Notes under the pieces: model-generated
What the model saw: only the letters and a program-made list of their open reading frames with translations
What the model was told of the DNA's origin: nothing
Database searches by the model: none
Program-made: the position numbers and the translations under genes
Assembly (NCBI RefSeq): GCF_003460605.1
Contig: NZ_QTVN01000007.1
Coordinates: 174,816-238,815 of the forward strand
Direction of reading: 5' to 3'
Source of the DNA: Ruminococcus sp. AF31-8BH
GTDB taxonomy: Bacteria; Bacillota; Clostridia; Lachnospirales; Lachnospiraceae
Length of the DNA stretch: 64,000 nucleotides
Part shown: in pieces, positions 1-7,693 of the stretch
Layout of the letters: each line of letters opens with the position of its first letter
Numbering within the stretch: position 1 is the stretch's first letter

Positions 1-545
1 CCGACAGGGAGCAGATGCTGGTCTGCGAGAAGCTCAAAGAGATCCAGCCGGATTTCAAGAAATATGTGGAAGACGGCGGCGTAGTTATCGCCATCTGCGG
101 CGGCTATCAGCTTCTCGGCAAATACTACAAGACCGAACAGGGAACCATCACAGGCCTTGATCTGGTGGATCTTTATACCGAGCAGGGCGAGGGACGCCTG
201 ATCAGCAACATCGTGCTGAAAAGCGACCTTTTTGACATGCCCATCGTAGGCTTTGAGAACCACGGCGGAAGGACCTGCATCAACAACTGCAAGCCCCTTG
301 GAAAAGTTCTGTACGGCTCCGGAAACGACGGCCAGACAGGCTATGAGGGCGTAGTTTATAAGAACGTGATCGGAACCTATCTTCACGGCCCGCTGCTTCC
401 CAAGAACCCGCAGCTGGCAGACTGGCTGATCGCTCACGCGCTTGAGAAAAAGTATGGCAAAGCAGTGGAGCTTGCACCTCTTGATGACACAGAAGAGAAG
501 GCTGCAAACGACTACGTATACCACAGATTTGTAAAAGAAAGCTGA
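1..545 (+). CDS. gatD: Lipid II isoglutaminyl synthase, glutaminase subunit (partial, 5' end outside window)
   Basis: This is the C-terminal part of a class I glutamine amidotransferase of the CobB/CobQ-like GatD family. With MurT it amidates D-glutamate of the peptidoglycan stem at lipid II, supplying ammonia from glutamine. The reading frame is already open at base 3 (Asp-Arg-Glu-Gln before the first Met), so the gene begins upstream. ICGGYQLLG carries the nucleophilic Cys and GTYLHGPLLPKNP the catalytic-His region. Stop TGA is at 543-545. Its usual partner murT would be expected just upstream. The family call is firm; the GatD subtype rests on length and motif context. Confidence 0.85.
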   Translation, partial: DREQMLVCEKLKEIQPDFKKYVEDGGVVIAICGGYQLLGKYYKTEQGTITGLDLVDLYTEQGEGRLISNIVLKSDLFDMPIVGFENHGGRTCINNCKPLGKVLYGSGNDGQTGYEGVVYKNVIGTYLHGPLLPKNPQLADWLIAHALEKKYGKAVELAPLDDTEEKAANDYVYHRFVKES

Positions 546-611
546 TTTTTCAGAAACATTCAGAAAAAGCAGACAGAAATATACACACAGATAAGAAATA
601 AGGGGAACGAT

Positions 612-1244
612 ATGGCAAAATCAACGAATCAGAAAGCGAAAATCCTTTATCTTGAAAAAATTCTTCAGGGAACCGATGAGACCCATCCCTGCACCATGCA
701 GGAAATCCTGGGCAGACTCCAGGAATATGGGATAAGTGCAGAAAGAAAAAGTATTTATGATGACATGGAAGTGCTTAGAAGCTTTGGCATGGACATTAAG
801 TTCAAAAGAGGAAAGTCCACAGGTTATTATGTAACCGGACAAAAAGCAGCGACAGAAGCGCTGGCAGATGGTGTACGGGAAGAGCGCTCCCAGACTGCGG
901 CAGTAGAAATTCCAGAAGCCGCAGATGCGGCAGAGATGCCTCCGGTACAGAAGAACTCCAGACCGGACTGGCTTCTCCCATTTTCCGATTCGGAGGATGA
1001 CAAGCCGGTGAAGCTTCTTTACAGCAGCAAAAGAAAAGATGAGATCACAGAGGCTCTTGGAAACCGTGCCCAGTATAAAGAGAAGGAATCCGGTACTTTT
1101 ACTGCAGCATTTTATGCAGAGGAGACTCCGCAGTTTTTCGGCTGGCTGGCAGGTCTGGGACGTGATGCGGTGATTGTGAAGCCCAAAAAGGCTGTGCAGG
1201 CATACCGGGATTATCTGAAGGGTATTTTGAAAGAATATAAATAA
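612..1244 (+). CDS. WYL-type transcriptional regulator, HTH plus WCX-like tail without WYL core
   Basis: 210 aa. The N-terminus (about residues 5-75) is a winged helix-turn-helix like those of WYL regulators, with the recognisable MQEILGRLQEYG and ERKSIYDDMEVLRSFG segments and the wing ending in GYYVTG. The C-terminus (about 130-210) resembles the WCX domain that closes WYL proteins: a short strand-rich part, then FGWLAGLGRDAVIVKPKKA and a final helix. The middle is a low-complexity Ala/Glu linker instead of the WYL ligand-binding domain, and the protein is about 100 residues shorter than usual family members. RBS is AGGGGA before ATG. It ends 15 bp before the lipoprotein gene, so the two are probably cotranscribed. 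Target unknown. Confidence 0.7.
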   Translation: MAKSTNQKAKILYLEKILQGTDETHPCTMQEILGRLQEYGISAERKSIYDDMEVLRSFGMDIKFKRGKSTGYYVTGQKAATEALADGVREERSQTAAVEIPEAADAAEMPPVQKNSRPDWLLPFSDSEDDKPVKLLYSSKRKDEITEALGNRAQYKEKESGTFTAAFYAEETPQFFGWLAGLGRDAVIVKPKKAVQAYRDYLKGILKEYK

Positions 1245-1259
1245 CAGAAAGGACTTTTT

Positions 1260-2732
1260 ATGAAAAGGCAAATCGCAGGAATTCTTACCGGACTTCTTGT
1301 TTGCAGTGCGTTCCTTGCCGGCTGCGGCAAAAATGAGGCCACCCAGGCAGTAAAGGAGAGCGTGGAAACAGAAAAAGAAGGAAACGGAGAATCTACAGAA
1401 GCAGAAGGAAAAGACCAGGACAAAAAATCCGATGCAGAAGAAACGGATGGCAGCACAGAGGAAAGCAGTGGAGAAGATCAGGCACCGGAAGTAGTTCTGG
1501 ACAAGATTGGAATTTTGCTGCCAGAAGAGAGAAGTGATATGAACGGCAGTCTGGAGCGTGCAGAGCTGAAATCCCGTCTTGAGGAGAATGGTTATGACGC
1601 AGCCCTTTATTTCGCCAAAGAGGATGCAGATACCCAGATCAGCCAGATTCGGGAGCTGTTGCAGGATGAGAATCTGAAGGCACTTGTGATCTCACCTGTG
1701 GATCCCTATTCTTTATCTGATGTGCTTCAGGAGGCGTCTGATCAGTCTATTCCGGTCATTGATTATGATGATCTGATCATGGATACGGATAAGATCAAAT
1801 ATTATGTGACCTTTAATACCCGTGCCATTGGAAATGAGATTGGCAAAAACATTGTGAAGCAGGCAGAGCTGGATAAAGTCCGGGAGGACAGAGGCTGCCG
1901 CACCATCGAGTTTCTGATGGGCTCCCTGGATGACGATGCTTCCCTGTTTTTGTTTAACGGAATCATGGAGGTTTTGGGAGAATATGTGGAGGATGGCACA
2001 TTGGTGTGCCGTTCCGGAAGAACTACCTTTGACCAGAATGGAATTGCGGATGAAAATACAGCTGATGCCATGACACAGCTGAATTCTGTGATCAGTGAAT
2101 TCTATTCTCTGGAAAAGACACCGGATATTATCTGTACTGCTTCCGATGTTTTCGCCCTGGCTGCAATGGACATTCTGGAAAATGAGGAGATTTATCCGGG
2201 AGATGAGAACTGGCCTCTGATCACAGGGCTAAATGCAGATGCAGACGCCGTGAAAAGCGTTGCAGAGGGCAAAATGGGATTTACTGTGATGATGGACAGA
2301 AGAGACCTTGCAGAGGCGTGTGCGACCCTTGTGGACACTTATCTGAAGGGCGATGACGTGGAAGTCAGCAATTACTCCCAGTATGACAACGGGGTGAAGA
2401 TCATCGGCACTGTGACCTGTGACGGAAAACTGATCGACAAGGACAATTACCAGATTCTTGTGGACAATGGATTCTATCTGGCGGAGATGATTGCGCCGGA
2501 AGCTTCTCCTACACAGATCCCGGAAGCTTCGCCTACGCTGACACCGGAAGTTTCACCTGCACCGGAGGAAGTAAGCCCTACTCCTGCAGCAGAAGTAACG
2601 GGGGTTCCAGAAGCAAGTCCTGCGCCAGATAATAAGAAGACTACAGATGGGAAAAACGCGGCTCCTGCTTCAGGGGATGGTCCTGAGATTACAACCGAAG
2701 AAGTTCCGTCTGTGAAAGAAGAACATTTATAA
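1260..2732 (+). CDS. Sugar-binding (periplasmic-binding-like) lipoprotein with Pro-rich tail
   Basis: 490 aa. A lipoprotein signal peptide ends in the lipobox LAGC, with the lipidated Cys at residue 22. A Glu/Lys/Asp/Ser-rich spacer (about 25-75) follows. The main body (about 80-400) is a type I periplasmic-binding fold of the XylF/ChvE/ribose-binding kind: KIGILLPEERSDMN, then VISPVDPYSLSDVLQ, IPVIDYDDLIMDTD and PDIICTASDVFALAAMDI. The last 80 residues are a repetitive linker (EASPTQIP, EASPTLTP, EVSPAPEE) suited to the cell wall. No ABC permease or ATPase gene lies nearby, so it may be an orphan binding protein or a sensor partner. Function as sugar binder is inferred from the fold. Confidence 0.8.
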   Translation: MKRQIAGILTGLLVCSAFLAGCGKNEATQAVKESVETEKEGNGESTEAEGKDQDKKSDAEETDGSTEESSGEDQAPEVVLDKIGILLPEERSDMNGSLERAELKSRLEENGYDAALYFAKEDADTQISQIRELLQDENLKALVISPVDPYSLSDVLQEASDQSIPVIDYDDLIMDTDKIKYYVTFNTRAIGNEIGKNIVKQAELDKVREDRGCRTIEFLMGSLDDDASLFLFNGIMEVLGEYVEDGTLVCRSGRTTFDQNGIADENTADAMTQLNSVISEFYSLEKTPDIICTASDVFALAAMDILENEEIYPGDENWPLITGLNADADAVKSVAEGKMGFTVMMDRRDLAEACATLVDTYLKGDDVEVSNYSQYDNGVKIIGTVTCDGKLIDKDNYQILVDNGFYLAEMIAPEASPTQIPEASPTLTPEVSPAPEEVSPTPAAEVTGVPEASPAPDNKKTTDGKNAAPASGDGPEITTEEVPSVKEEHL

Positions 2733-2737
2733 TAAAA

Positions 2738-2797
2738 ATATCCTGTACAAATCACAACGCATTTGGTGACGAAGTGATTTGACAGGATATTTTTTCG
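2738..2797. terminator. Bidirectional rho-independent terminator
   Basis: The arm at 2738-2755 pairs with 2774-2790 (ATATCCTGT and ACAGGATAT with AAATCAC/GTGATTT between), followed by T6. An A-run on the left makes it usable from the opposite strand, fitting the convergent lipoprotein and xpt genes. Confidence 0.85.
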
Positions 2798-2855
2798 TAA
2801 TAGGAAATTCCGTTGGAATCTCCCATTACAGAAAGAGAGGTTTTTCCTAAAGATT

Positions 2856-3428
2856 TTATTCCCGGAAAGTCAGGGAATCATCTGTCATGGAATCGATGAT
2901 GGCAAGAGATTCCAGACGAACGCCCATATCACGAATCTGCTGTCCGCCCTGCTGGAAACCTTTCTCGATTACAATTCCTGCTCCCTCAAGAGTGGCGCCT
3001 GACTTCTTCACAATATCGATCAGACCAAGAAGTGCACAGCCGTTGGCAAGAAAATCATCAATCAGAAGTACATGATCCTCAGGTCCAAGGAATTTCTTGG
3101 AAAGAATAACATCATATACCTTCTTATGAGTGAAGGACTCAATCTTGGTACAGTACATTTCACCGTCCAGATTCACACTCTGGGACTTCTTGGCGAATAC
3201 TACCGGAACATGGAAATACTGGGCTGCAATACAGGCAATGCCGATACCGGAAGCCTCGATAGTAAGAATTTTGGTAATGGGACAATCTGAAAAACGTGCT
3301 TTAAATTCTTTTCCGATTTCATTAATCAGATCAATGTCCATCTGGTGATTGAGAAAGCTGTCTACTTTCAGGATATTACCTGGCTTCACAACGCCATCTT
3401 TCAGAATTCGATCTTTTAAAAGCTGCAT
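2856..3428 (-). CDS. xpt: Xanthine phosphoribosyltransferase
   Basis: 190 aa, the usual family length. It salvages xanthine with PRPP to XMP. The PRPP-binding loop is visible as HVLLIDDFLANGCALLG, where the acidic pair and the following Ala-Asn-Gly are typical of Xpt/PurR-like transferases. The N-terminus MQLLKDRILKDG and the segment VDSFLNHQMDI are characteristic. RBS AGGAGAA precedes the ATG on the minus strand. It is monocistronic, convergent with the lipoprotein gene and divergent from the small gene at 3592. No guanine riboswitch was found in the 160-bp upstream region, although many Firmicutes xpt genes have one. Confidence 0.92.
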   Translation of the reverse strand: MQLLKDRILKDGVVKPGNILKVDSFLNHQMDIDLINEIGKEFKARFSDCPITKILTIEASGIGIACIAAQYFHVPVVFAKKSQSVNLDGEMYCTKIESFTHKKVYDVILSKKFLGPEDHVLLIDDFLANGCALLGLIDIVKKSGATLEGAGIVIEKGFQQGGQQIRDMGVRLESLAIIDSMTDDSLTFRE

Positions 3429-3510
3429 GGCTCAATTCTCCTTTTCGATTTGCTTCGACTGATTTTAATATTTCTATGATACGACATTATTAGAAGAAGT
3501 GCAATTATTT

Positions 3511-3539
3511 TTGACAAAAAAATACAAAATATCTATAAT
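3511..3539 (+). promoter_or_regulatory. Sigma-A promoter, consensus
   Basis: TTGACA at 3511-3516, a 17-bp spacer, then TATAAT at 3534-3539. It drives the small gene at 3592. The reverse complement of TGACAA (TTGTCA) gives a possible -35 for xpt at almost the same bases. Confidence 0.85.
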
Positions 3540-3591
3540 GGATGTAACCAATGCTGTTGAGAGTATTTGCTGAATGATTAGGAGAATAGGA

Positions 3592-3819
3592 ATGAAAGAA
3601 TATGAAGTAATCTGGGAGATTTTTAACAAGTGTCCAAGGAATCAGATGCGGGATGTATTTGTGGACGAAATAGAAATTGAAGACCCGGAAGAATATGTGA
3701 AGAATAAATTCAAAGGAAAGGAAGTATCCTACGAAAAGACGGTTCTTGCAGACGGAACCATTGTGTTTGACATTCTCACCTCACAGATTAAGCAGAGGTG
3801 TTCCTTTACGGAAATCTAG
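3592..3819 (+). CDS. Small conserved hypothetical protein
   Basis: 75 aa from the ATG at 3592, chosen over the in-frame ATG at 3574 because AGGAG with good spacing precedes 3592. The protein is acidic with alternating strand-like segments (KEYEVIWEIFNKC, MRDVFVDEIEIEDPEEYV, VSYEKTVLADGTIVFDI). It has no signal peptide or membrane segment. A consensus promoter lies directly upstream and it appears monocistronic. It resembles short uncharacterised proteins I associate with Clostridia, but I cannot name a family or function. Confidence 0.7.
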   Translation: MKEYEVIWEIFNKCPRNQMRDVFVDEIEIEDPEEYVKNKFKGKEVSYEKTVLADGTIVFDILTSQIKQRCSFTEI

Positions 3820-3890
3820 AGCGTGCCAAAAAATCATTCCCGTAATTTTGGATAAGCTTTGGTGGGAATTTTCCCGGGTATATTTTACAG
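3815..3890. repeat. Decayed left half of the CTAG/TAGAGCGTG palindromic repeat
   Basis: Starts CTAGAGCGTG and continues with CATTCC and later GTATATTTT in the same order as the full element at 16476-16641. The right arm is absent. It overlaps the stop of the small gene and lies just upstream of the csoR promoter. Confidence 0.55.
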
Positions 3891-3916
3891 GAAATAGTGC
3901 ATAATCTGCCAAACTA

Positions 3917-3925
3917 TGTTATAAT
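3917..3925 (+). promoter_or_regulatory. Extended -10 promoter for the csoR-like gene
   Basis: TG at 3917-3918, one base, then TATAAT at 3920-3925. No good -35 is visible at 17 bp, consistent with extended -10 recognition. A GC-rich leader of about 75 nt follows before the RBS GGAGG. Confidence 0.6.
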
Positions 3926-4006
3926 AATTGGACGTGCTTCAAAGGAAAAAAGCCGGACACAGGGCTGCATCGGCAGCGGAATGCCTGGCAGTTAAAGGAG
4001 GATGAC

Positions 4007-4387
4007 ATGATCGAGGAAAATACCCCAAACCATTCCCATGAAGATGGGGAAGCGCATATTCACACCCATGTTCTGGATGATGGGACCACAGTCACCCATT
4101 CCCATGGAGAACACGGACATCATCACAGTCATGCACAGACCAAGGCTGTACTGAACCGCCTTTCCCGGGCAATCGGGCATCTGGAATCCATCAAGCGCAT
4201 GGTGGAGGACGGCCGGGACTGCAGCGAGGTTCTGATCCAGCTTTCCGCAGTGAAATCTGCCATCAATAATACAGGCAAGATCATTCTGCAGGATCATATT
4301 GAGCACTGTATCGTAGATGCAGTGGAGCATGGAGACAAGGATGCCATCAAGGAACTGGAACGTGCAATTGACAGATTTATGAAGTGA
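4007..4387 (+). CDS. CsoR/FrmR-family metal-sensing repressor with His-rich N-terminal extension
   Basis: 126 aa. Residues about 45-126 are the all-helical DUF156 domain of CsoR/RcnR/FrmR repressors. Cys72, His97 and Cys101 show the spacing C-x24-H-x3-C, identical to the copper-site ligands of CsoR (Cys36, His61, Cys65 in the archetype). The first 42 residues hold 12 histidines in HSH, HIHTH and HGHHHSH clusters, a metal-sequestering tail like those of nickel or zinc chaperones. RBS AAGGAGG. The next gene is an Mrp-type Fe-S carrier 34 bp downstream. The metal is probably Cu(I), but the His tail leaves Ni or Zn open. Confidence 0.85.
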   Translation: MIEENTPNHSHEDGEAHIHTHVLDDGTTVTHSHGEHGHHHSHAQTKAVLNRLSRAIGHLESIKRMVEDGRDCSEVLIQLSAVKSAINNTGKIILQDHIEHCIVDAVEHGDKDAIKELERAIDRFMK

Positions 4388-4421
4388 TCTATGAATATAA
4401 TGAAAAAGGAGATATAGAGAA

Positions 4422-5252
4422 ATGGCAAAAGAATGTGACAGCAAGACTTGCGACAAATCAAGCTGTGAAGGCTGTGCCAGCAAGAAAAATCCGCAGAGCA
4501 TGCAGGCGGAAATGAACCCAATGTCAGATGTAAAGCATGTGATCGGCATTGTAAGCGGTAAGGGCGGCGTCGGCAAATCCTTCGTGACCGCTTCCCTGGC
4601 CAACAGAATGGCAAAGAAAGGCTACAAGGTAGGAATCCTTGACGCAGACATCACTGGTCCGTCCATCCCGAAAATGTACGGCCTGAAAGGTGCTGCCCAG
4701 GCAAACGACAGCGGCATTTTCCCAATGGAAACTAAGAATGGAATCAAGGTCATGTCCATCAACCTGCTTCTTCCAACTGAGGACACTCCTGTAATCTGGC
4801 GTGGACCGATTCTTGGAAACATGGTAAAACAGTTCTGGACAGATGTTATCTGGGGCGATGTAGACTACCTCTTTGTAGATATGCCGCCAGGAACAGGCGA
4901 TGTTCCGCTGACTGTATTCCAGTCCCTTCCGATTGAGGGAATCGTGATTGTAACCTCTCCTCAGGATCTGGTAAGCATGATCGTGAAGAAGGCATACAAT
5001 ATGGCTGGAATGATGAATGTGCCGGTTTTAGGACTTGTGGAGAACTACAGCTATGTGAAATGTCCGGATTGCGGTAAGGAACTGAAGGTATTTGGTGAGA
5101 GCCACATTGATGAGATTGCAGCATCCTTAAATGTTCCGGTACTTGGCAAGATGCCAATTGACCCGGCCTATGCAGCCAAGGTAGATGAAGGCGCATTCGA
5201 TGAGATTGATAACCCGTACATCGAGGCCGCAGAGGCTGTTATGCCTCAGTAA
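4422..5252 (+). CDS. mrp: Mrp/NBP35-family P-loop iron-sulfur cluster carrier
   Basis: 276 aa. It is a deviant-Walker ParA-like ATPase that holds and transfers Fe-S clusters. The P-loop GKGGVGKS lies at 46-53, followed by LDADITGPSIPKMYG and the Walker B region DYLFVDMPPGTGD. A C-terminal CPDCG supplies the bridging-cluster CxxC that forms at the dimer interface. The N-terminus has four further cysteines (5, 10, 15, 18), like the extra N-terminal cluster of NBP35. It is likely cotranscribed with the CsoR-like gene, which suggests a link between metal stress and cluster assembly (inference). A bidirectional terminator follows. Confidence 0.92.
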   Translation: MAKECDSKTCDKSSCEGCASKKNPQSMQAEMNPMSDVKHVIGIVSGKGGVGKSFVTASLANRMAKKGYKVGILDADITGPSIPKMYGLKGAAQANDSGIFPMETKNGIKVMSINLLLPTEDTPVIWRGPILGNMVKQFWTDVIWGDVDYLFVDMPPGTGDVPLTVFQSLPIEGIVIVTSPQDLVSMIVKKAYNMAGMMNVPVLGLVENYSYVKCPDCGKELKVFGESHIDEIAASLNVPVLGKMPIDPAYAAKVDEGAFDEIDNPYIEAAEAVMPQ

Positions 5253-5275
5253 AGAAATGCGAAAGCTATAGCAAA

Positions 5276-5338
5276 TAAAAAAGATTCTGTGTAGAAACAA
5301 GACGTAATCTCCTGTTTTTACCAGAATCTTTTCTTTTA
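5276..5338. terminator. Bidirectional terminator between mrp and the aldolase gene
   Basis: AAAAGATTCTG near 5279-5289 pairs with CAGAATCTTTT at about 5322-5332, with A- and T-runs on both flanks, between convergent genes. Confidence 0.75.
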
Positions 5339-5339
5339 T

Positions 5340-6428
5340 TTATTTCTTACTGCGGTAAGCCTCTGCCTCCCAATGTGTGATGAAATATGTAATATCATCT
5401 GTCATCTGCAGAGGACCGCCAAAGCTTTGGGCATATACAGCAAGCTTGATAGCATCCTTAGCCAGAAGCTGAGCCTTGGCAGCTTTGCCTTTATCATCCT
5501 CCATAATAAACGCACCAACATCCTGAACCAGAATTAATCTTGGTTCCTTATCGTCTTTGGTCATAAACGCATCCAGTGCTTCCTTCGCCTGATCTATGTT
5601 TTCAACAAATAAAGGATACGGGCCGCAATATACAATGTGATCGGGAGTGAAAGGCTTCAGAAGCGGTGCAGCAGTTTCCTTATTTTTTACGAAGTTATCA
5701 GCTTCAGCGGCCGGAACAACCTCCACCGCATGTCCAAGTAACTGGGAAAGCTTCTGTGCAGCAGCTTCTTTTTCCGGTGTAACAGCATCGGTTACGTCGG
5801 CTGTTCTTTTTACCTGCTTTTCAAGCCTGGAGATCACGCTGTCAAATAAAACGCCAATCTCTTCTACTGTATTGGCGGCAACAAAAATACCATGATTCTG
5901 AAGCAGAAGAACCTGAACGTCTTTTCCGAATTCTTCTTTGTAAGCGTTCATCTTCTCATAGCAAATACGTGCAAGTGTGTATCCCGGTTTGCAGATGTCG
6001 ATCCAGAGAACCTCGTTTCCAAGAAGCTGCCTGGAAAGTGTACTTGCGCCTTTACCACATGTCAGACCATTTACAAGTGTAGGATGAACATGCAGCACAT
6101 AGGTGTAGGCAAATAAATTGTGAAGCAAGGCCTCTACACTTGGACGCTTTGTTTTATCCGCATCTGTTACTGCAGCCATTACATCTGCAAGATATGCAGC
6201 TTCACGCTCTGTGTCATTTCCCGGATATTCTGTTTTCATGATTTCATTGAGACGTGCACGGCTCATTTCCACAAATTCTTCTGCCTTGATTGTGGCAAGC
6301 TGTGTACCGGAGCCCTTTACATAAAGGGTGGTGTCATTCTTTACAGAAGTATTTCCGCCTCCTGCAAGAACATAAGCGGGATTGCTGCCGTAAGTGTTTG
6401 ACATTTTTACTAAAGTTGAAAGATCCAT
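5340..6428 (-). CDS. Class II aldolase/adducin-family sugar-phosphate aldolase
   Basis: 362 aa. The best match in memory is the N-terminal aldolase half of bifunctional RhaEW/YuxG-type aldolase-dehydrogenases, here without the dehydrogenase half. Features seen: GGGNTSVK (residues 23-30, phosphate-binding region), SVEALLHN, the zinc ligands His113 and His115 in LHVHPTLVN, and a third His in LLLQNHGIF. GGAGG sits 11 nt before ATG. A perfect LysR-type dyad lies upstream and the lysR gene is adjacent, so induction by a sugar or sugar phosphate is likely. Substrate unknown; rhamnulose-1-phosphate is one possibility, though a dedicated rhaD lies at 15.6 kb. Confidence 0.8.
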   Translation of the reverse strand: MDLSTLVKMSNTYGSNPAYVLAGGGNTSVKNDTTLYVKGSGTQLATIKAEEFVEMSRARLNEIMKTEYPGNDTEREAAYLADVMAAVTDADKTKRPSVEALLHNLFAYTYVLHVHPTLVNGLTCGKGASTLSRQLLGNEVLWIDICKPGYTLARICYEKMNAYKEEFGKDVQVLLLQNHGIFVAANTVEEIGVLFDSVISRLEKQVKRTADVTDAVTPEKEAAAQKLSQLLGHAVEVVPAAEADNFVKNKETAAPLLKPFTPDHIVYCGPYPLFVENIDQAKEALDAFMTKDDKEPRLILVQDVGAFIMEDDKGKAAKAQLLAKDAIKLAVYAQSFGGPLQMTDDITYFITHWEAEAYRSKK

Positions 6429-6539
6429 AAGTTAAATACCTCCATATTGTTGCAATAATTTAACCAAAACTGCAAAGCTGTTATCTGGTTATATGCAAGT
6501 AGCAAAGCAGATTGTGAACATCTGCCTAACTATATTTAT

Positions 6540-6583
6540 ATTGTACATGATATAGCAGTATTTAGCTATCGAAATATGCTAAA
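6540..6583 (-). promoter_or_regulatory. Probable LysR operator and promoter for the aldolase gene
   Basis: TTTAGC (6561-6566), 11 bases, GCTAAA (6578-6583) form a perfect T-N11-A dyad as bound by LysR-type regulators. On the minus strand a -10-like TACAAT lies at 6545-6540, so the dyad overlaps the -35 position. Confidence 0.65.
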
Positions 6584-6592
6584 AAACGGTAT

Positions 6593-7489
6593 TTATTGCA
6601 TTTTTGCAGAAAAATAGTCGAAAAACTTCTGTGCAGCCTGCGATAAAGGCAGGTTTTCGTGATATACCAGTGCCAATTGTCTGGGCGGCAGCTGTTGCTT
6701 TAAGGTAACCTGCATCAGGGAAGCCTCCTGTCCATGTAAAGAAGCCAGCATATAATCGGGAACACAGGCGATTCCCAGACCAATGCGGGCCAGATCAATA
6801 AGCAGATCATTGCTGTTAAGCTCAACCTCTGAAATCAGGTTCTGTTTGTGTGCTGCGAAAAACTGATGAAGATATTCGCTTGTTGTGCTTTTGGATGAAA
6901 GTGTGAGAAGAGGATATTCCATCAGCTTTTTTAGCTCAAGAGCCTTCCCTTCAAGGGGGAAAAAGTCCGGATTGGCGACAAAAATATCCTGAAATTCCTT
7001 TACCACCTGAACCTTCATATGCTGGATAAGCCGTGAGTTAGGTAAGTTGCATACAATCAGATCTACCTGGCGATTTTCCAGAAGCTCCACGCAGCCGATG
7101 GAGGTGCTGTTTGTGACCTTGATCCGCACACCGGGATAATCCTGATGAAAGCGTTTCAGGTAATCAATCAGAAAATAACGGCAGATGGTATCGCTTGCCC
7201 CGATCCTCAGCTGTCCCTGAAGCTCATCTTCTGCAAGCAGCTGCGCTTCTCCCTGGGAAATCATTTCCAAAGCCGGCTTTACGTGCTGGAAAAGTATTTC
7301 GCCTTCCGGAGTAAGAGATACTTTTTTGGTACTTCGGTAAAACAGTTCCCGCCCCAGTTTTTTTTCCAGAGCCTTGATTCCCTGGCTTACTGCAGACTGG
7401 GAAATAAAAAGCTGGCGGGAGGCCTCAGAAAAGCTTAATGTAGTGGCTACGTAGTAAAAGCACTTATATAATTCAAGATTGACATCCAT
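6593..7489 (-). CDS. LysR-family transcriptional regulator
   Basis: 298 aa from the ATG at 7489 (MDVNLELYKCFYYVA), chosen because GGAG lies 9 nt upstream; the longer frame would start at TTG without a ribosome site. The N-terminal winged HTH (about 1-60) contains SFSEASRQLFISQSAVSQGI and the typical LEKKLGRELFYR. The rest is the periplasmic-binding-like effector domain (LRIGASDTICRYFL, PGVRIKVTNSTS, RQVDLIVCNLP). It lies in the same orientation as the aldolase, 164 bp upstream of it, with the probable operator between them. It most likely activates that gene in response to a substrate. Confidence 0.9.
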   Translation of the reverse strand: MDVNLELYKCFYYVATTLSFSEASRQLFISQSAVSQGIKALEKKLGRELFYRSTKKVSLTPEGEILFQHVKPALEMISQGEAQLLAEDELQGQLRIGASDTICRYFLIDYLKRFHQDYPGVRIKVTNSTSIGCVELLENRQVDLIVCNLPNSRLIQHMKVQVVKEFQDIFVANPDFFPLEGKALELKKLMEYPLLTLSSKSTTSEYLHQFFAAHKQNLISEVELNSNDLLIDLARIGLGIACVPDYMLASLHGQEASLMQVTLKQQLPPRQLALVYHENLPLSQAAQKFFDYFSAKMQ

Positions 7490-7608
7490 GTATGAAATCT
7501 CCGAATCCATTAAAGAGTATTGTACGCCTTGCAAACTGAAAAATAATAAGTTAAATTAATAAATAATATAAGATATATTAATTTTACTTATGATAAAAGC
7601 TATGATAC

Positions 7609-7657
7609 TATAATAAGTGACGATGTGCAAGAGCGGATTTTTTACGGGCTCTGGCAC
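7609..7657 (+). promoter_or_regulatory. Putative purL -10 and leader hairpin
   Basis: TATAAT at 7609-7614 without a clear -35. A short imperfect hairpin follows: GTGCAAGAGC near 7624 pairs with GCTCTGGCAC near 7648. It has no T-run, so it is not a terminator. Confidence 0.35.
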
Positions 7658-7693
7658 CTGATGATATTTTATATTCACGAAAGGAGTTTTCCA

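Noticed and set aside
3429..3573. Guanine/xanthine riboswitch before xpt
   Set aside because: The leader is short and has none of the conserved purine-aptamer loops or a terminator; only promoter-like boxes are visible.
7490..7534. Longer LysR N-terminus from an upstream TTG
   Set aside because: No ribosome site before it; the family HTH starts normally at the ATG at 7489, which has GGAG.
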